Source: Sycobia sp. Sy_11
Taxonomy: Eukaryota > Arthropoda > Insecta > Hymenoptera > Epichrysomallidae
DNA length: 64,000 nucleotides
Direction of reading: 5' to 3'
Assembly: GCA_018907035.1 (NCBI GenBank)
Contig: JACCIC010000015.1
Coordinates: 2,541,001 to 2,605,000, forward strand
A model generated the notes under the pieces. It was not told the origin of the DNA. It searched no databases and saw nothing but the letters and a program-made list of their open reading frames with translations. How positions within the stretch are numbered: position 1 is the first letter of the stretch; every line of letters begins with the position of its first letter. Below are positions 60,266 through 64,000 of this stretch, in pieces. Made by a program: the position numbers and the translations under genes.

Positions 60266-63200
60266 TCATACAAAAATTGAAATCTGTGAAAAAAATATGA
60301 ATAACATTAATCAAATTGTTATTTAATTTTTTTTTGTTTATTTTGGTTAGGAAATTATATCTATTGTGTTAAAGAAGTAATTACATTCAAGACGACAATG
60401 AAAACTATTGATTAATAATCAATGTAAAATCTTATTATTAATATCAAATTAATGAATATATTTCAGTCATATAAAATTTAGAAAAACCTTTGTCAGCGCC
60501 ATAGTTGACTTCCATCGACCGAGCCGAAATGCCAAAATTTTTCCCTACATTTTTTTTATTATAAATTATTTAATATATTTTTAAGTATATCATATACTAA
60601 TAGATTCGTTTTATAATCAAATAAATCTTTTCGGCACAAATAACAATAATCGATATTCTTAAGTTGTTCATTAAAAAAAAAAATGTATAAAAAGGCTGAA
60701 ATTTATAAAACTTTTGCGCTCGTTCATCGACGGCGAAATGGTCTCGCTGAACGCTTCACGGTAGTTTTGACTGCCAAATCGATTCGTCCAGTGGCTACAC
60801 GAATTTCTACCAATATCGCGGCGAATGATACGCTACTTCTTTCGGTCTTGACAAAAAAATGTTTGAATTAGATGTTATGCAATCGCAGTTCTTTACATAA
60901 CTGCACTAGTTTCGTTCCGCGTCAAACTAAACGATTCCAGCATAAACACCCGTATTTTATTATCAGAATTTCTGAAAAATTTGTTGAATATTATTTTTTT
61001 GTTTCGTTTTCTAAAAAATTACTGCGTATAGAATAAATAAAAGATTAATCGGCTGGCAAATAAATGAAAAGATTGTTAAAAAAAAAGAAATACTTTAGAA
61101 CAATTAACTTTTCTACAAATGAAAAAAGTATAAAATAATTATTATACCATCTAAATAATTGTTCCAATATTACAATTTCTTCTGTAAAATCATTTGCTAT
61201 AGGCCTTCTTTCATAAGATGCACATTTTCAATACTTTCGTAAAACAACAAAATGTTTGAAAAATGTCCATACTGGTGATGGTAATCTCGACCTCACCTGT
61301 GGCACGAAAAGGATAAGCACCAGATTCGTGGATATTAACCCGATGATCGAGCAAGTCAATTGCAACAATTGCCTGTGGGCATGTTCATAATTATAAGAGG
61401 ATGTTTATACTTTGAGATAATATTCGAAAAATGCAAGTCATCGTCTATAGTGATCGATGGTTCAACTGACAAAGTGCCTAATTTGTTAAAGATGTTTTTT
61501 TAATGTCATTTTACAAATGTATTCTTGGAAATAATTCCTCTTTAATATATAACTTTTGAATTAATCATGATATTATACTAAAAGAAGGCATATTTTTATG
61601 CTATAAAAAAATTTTTTAATTCTTATTCAATACTTTAGGTATCAAATTGTTGCGTGCAACCGTTAATTCTTGAAGAATTCATTTTTAAAAAAAAAGCCTG
61701 CTTACTGTATTGTACGGTTATAACAACTATCAACTGACCTCGTCGCATTTTATTATCCCACGCCGAATCTGCCTGAAAGCAGCATGAAATGGGGATAAAT
61801 GCAAATAGTCGTGGGGAGAGAGAATTCAATGATAATTTGTTCTTTTAATGGCTTTAATAACAGTGTTATACGATATTACGCACCTAATATTGATAGTAAT
61901 TTCTTTCTCAAGTGCGAATGCAATATTTCATGCTCTTATACAAATTAGATTTAGACGTAGATGGTATAATGGATTCAGCAGAATTAAAAAAAAAACAGTG
62001 TAAAAAGTGTTTAACAATAACTGCTTACAATTAAGAAAACCCCCATTTAACATATAGTTTTTATTCATGCTAACCCTAATAGCAGAAAATATCTCCAATG
62101 ATATGTATGTCTAACAAAATATTTCTTGATTTTTTTTGAGTATTTTCTTAAGCTTTTCGAAAATATTTTGAAAACACGTATTCAAAAATATTTTTATAAA
62201 ATATTGAATTTCGTTTTTAAGACATTAAAAAACAATCTTTTAAGCTCTCGATAAAATATCTAAAATATTTTAATACAATTTGCTCTTCTCTAGATGGCGC
62301 AGATGATTTTTGTCGTATACTCAATAACTTGTATAGTTTAATCTGATCACTATATGTTGTGGCGAAGGTTACATATTTGTTAATTACTTTATAAACACGA
62401 AAGATATTAGCTCAACTTCCGTTTAGAAATAAAAATTCATCTGTATTTTGGAAGAAAATTCTAAATATTACGTAAAATTTTATAAAATTTTTACATTTCA
62501 AGATATTGAGGAAAGGCTTCGAAGAAAATTTGAAAGCTTTTTTTAAGAAAAATATTTCATAAACCTTGTAGCATATTTTCACCCATCTAGTTTTAAAATC
62601 ATATCTTTCATACGATTTTTTGGCTCTCGTGGTAAAAAATATAGAACAACACTAGCGTGTAATTTGCTGTTAACCTAATAGAGGTAAATAATCAACTTCC
62701 ATACTCATGTTGAATTGAAATCTACTTATTTCTAATTAATTCAATGAAATATTTTTATCATCGGACATTTTTACATTTGTAAAATATTTTTCGAATACAG
62801 CTGCTGCAATGACTGCAGAAATATTTCATTAGCCGAAGTATTTTCGTGTAGTGAGGGTAACCAGGGATGACCATTACAGTAGCAGAAAAGTAAAGCTAGA
62901 CTATCAAATAAAAGACTATAAAAGCTAGACTAAGCAAATCACCGATGATTCATGATAGCATGTTTCTAGTCATATGATATATTCTCGCTCAAAAAATCTA
63001 ATTTTTCCCTTTTGCTAACTGCTCGAACGCGAATGAAAAAAACTTTATTATAATCTTCTTACACTATTATCATTGATTATTATATCCACCGACCCAAAAT
63101 ACTTCTCTTAAGCTTAAATTTTTCACTTTTACGTATTTTTAATATTATATTTTTTTTTATATAATATATTCGTGTGCGCTTGACGTGCTATTTCTATACC

Positions 63201-63415
63201 TATAGGACTGTATAAGTATTATTTCTAATTGTGACGAATAATATTGACGTTTAGTCATTGAGAGGTCGTCTTTAATTATACTCATTTTGTCAGGTATATA
63301 TGTTGCAAAAATTATCTAAATGAAGAGATTTACGACGATGTTTATTTATTTAAGATCAGCATGGAAAAAGGCGTTAGGTGAATTAGTGAAAATCTTTGTG
63401 TGTGTATGGGTGTGT

Positions 63416-63447
<32 letters not shown>

Positions 63448-63859
63448 ATCTGTATGTGTGTATGTGAAAGGACTATAGTAACCCAGAATGTCTCATATAA
63501 TGTACGACCAAGGTGAACAACGTGAGCTGGGGAAGAAACGATTGGAAAGGGGGGGGGGTACGTGAAGATAACCCTCACCTGCGTGTACTCGCTCCAGTCG
63601 TAGGTGCCGCCGGCACGGCCCGCGCTCCCCGGCGTCGTCCAGTTGCCGGCGCCCTGATGCGGGCCCGCGGGCGTCGCGCTCGCGTGGACCTCCGCGGGCT
63701 GCTGGCAGGTGTCGTCGCTGGCCGCACCGCTCGTCCCGTGGCCGGGCTCGCCGACCATTTCCGTGATAGCGATCGACAGGCAGACGCGTATCGTGTAAGC
63801 GCAGAACAGCGAGAGGAAGGTCATTATGACGCAGATCCATCGCTGGGAGACGCCCGAGC
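56018..63859 (-). CDS. SLC17-type MFS transporter (sialin/phosphate cotransporter-like), 5' end outside window
   Basis: There are two visible exons: 63859-63579 (281 bp, preceded by an acceptor; earlier exon beyond the window) and 57265-56018 (1,248 bp, to the stop). They join in phase 0 (EYTQ then [11 protein letters not shown]). Together they give 508 residues of a 12-helix major facilitator. Exon one holds TM1 with the conserved Arg ([15 protein letters not shown]) and a long luminal/extracellular loop with an N-glycosylation sequon (NWT) and Cys. The large exon holds [20 protein letters not shown] (TM4 family motif), the remaining helices and a Lys-rich cytosolic tail ([15 protein letters not shown]). 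The pattern [17 protein letters not shown] is an SLC17 hallmark. The family carries organic anions or phosphate; the substrate is not deducible. Both exons are far richer in G+C than the intron and flanks. Neither the N-terminus nor the promoter is in the window. Confidence 0.92.
57266..61280. other. Large intron of the transporter gene: AT-rich, several (TA)n tracts
   Basis: This is part of the 6.3-kb intron 57266-63578. TA microsatellites lie at about 58841-58894, 59780-59829, 59887-59935 and 60211-60262. No exon with domain similarity was recognised here. An A/T simple-sequence stretch lies at 59306-59400. Confidence 0.7.
61297..61372 (-). other. Exon-like segment in transporter intron, 76 bp
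   Basis: This less AT-rich island is bounded on the minus strand by an acceptor (ATGCCCACAG) and a donor (GTGAGG). One frame reads [20 protein letters not shown] then LFVPQ, a hydrophobic membrane-like helix ending in phase 0. Another frame is also open. It could be an unrecognised or alternative exon of the transporter gene or of a nested gene. No homology was recognised. Confidence 0.25.
61739..61772 (-). other. Exon-like segment in transporter intron, 34 bp
   Basis: This short GC-richer segment has a good polypyrimidine acceptor (CTGCTTTCAG) and a donor GTCAGT on the minus strand. Joined to 61372-61297, a frame [11 protein letters not shown] then AIVAIDLL stays open, but the hydrophobic frame does not. 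It may be chance. Confidence 0.18.
61773..63380. other. Remaining transporter intron, AT-rich
   Basis: No exon, RNA or repeat family was recognised in this part of the intron. Confidence 0.5.
63397..63450. repeat. (GT)n/(GC)n microsatellite
   Basis: TG repeats surround a short GC run. It lies about 130 bp downstream (minus sense) of the transporter exon at 63579-63859. Confidence 0.9.
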
Positions 63860-63908
63860 CTGCGAAATGATTTCACGCGTTTAATATAATAATAATAATT
63901 ATTATTAG

Positions 63909-63946
63909 CGTGTGTGTGTGTGTGCGCGCGCGTGCGTGCGCGTATG
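63909..63946. repeat. (GT)n/(GC)n microsatellite
   Basis: A GT run passes into GC/GT mixtures, about 50 bp upstream (minus sense) of the transporter exon. Confidence 0.9.
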
Positions 63947-64000
63947 CGTATAGAAGTCGCCTTGAATGATATTTTTATTGCGTTTTCTTTCACTTTCATA

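Noticed and set aside
63493..63999. Open frames on both strands overlapping the 5' visible transporter exon (63493-63999 minus, 63513-63884 plus)
   Set aside because: They are shadows of the GC-rich exon plus a GT repeat. The spliced frame 63859-63579 carries TM1 and the loop.

Overview
This is a 64 kb piece of a very AT-rich animal nuclear genome. It has split genes with GT-AG introns, long microsatellites and dense remnants of transposons. Insect-type repeats (mauritiana-type mariner, BEL/Pao, Ty3/gypsy, tRNA-derived SINEs), small chymotrypsin-like proteases and an orphan exon resembling a venom antigen-5 (CAP) protein suggest an insect, probably a hymenopteran such as an ant. The species is inferred, not shown.

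Layout. 1-6 kb: a decayed hAT transposase, an orphan antigen-5-like secreted first exon (minus) and a SINE. 6.4-10.1 kb: a broken BEL/Pao retrotransposon abutting a truncated mariner (10.1-10.9 kb). 11.7-13.0 kb: an apparently intact 1,286-bp mariner with an uninterrupted 345-residue transposase, both inverted repeats and TA target duplication, nested in an older repeated sequence. 14.6-16.7 kb: a complete nine-exon RUS1-family (RUSF1/C16orf58-like, DUF647) gene on the minus strand. 17.2-19.5 kb: a second broken BEL/Pao. 20-25.8 kb: mostly AT-rich spacer with a possible LINE ORF1 relic.

25.9-53.9 kb is the most interesting block: three head-to-tail genes of the chymotrypsin-like serine protease family, all with the same four-exon structure (signal-peptide exon, then exons of 320/320/332, 312/312/312 and 207/207/237 bp). 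The first keeps His-Asp-Ser. The second has His to Arg and Ser to Asn. The third keeps His and Asp, but Ser is Arg and one ancestral disulfide is lost from both ends. All three lack a basic residue directly before the mature IVGG-type N-terminus. The open frames, good splice sites and retained folds suggest a locus that makes one protease plus two secreted non-catalytic homologues. Between and inside these genes lie a mariner, gypsy fragments, SINEs and microsatellites.

56.0-63.9 kb: the 3' part of an SLC17-type (sialin/phosphate cotransporter-like) major facilitator gene on the minus strand. Its two visible exons are strikingly GC-rich compared with the AT-rich DNA around them. Its 5' end lies beyond the window.

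The genes do not form an operon-like unit. The only clear functional cluster is the protease family. Everything here is read by eye; no database search was run.
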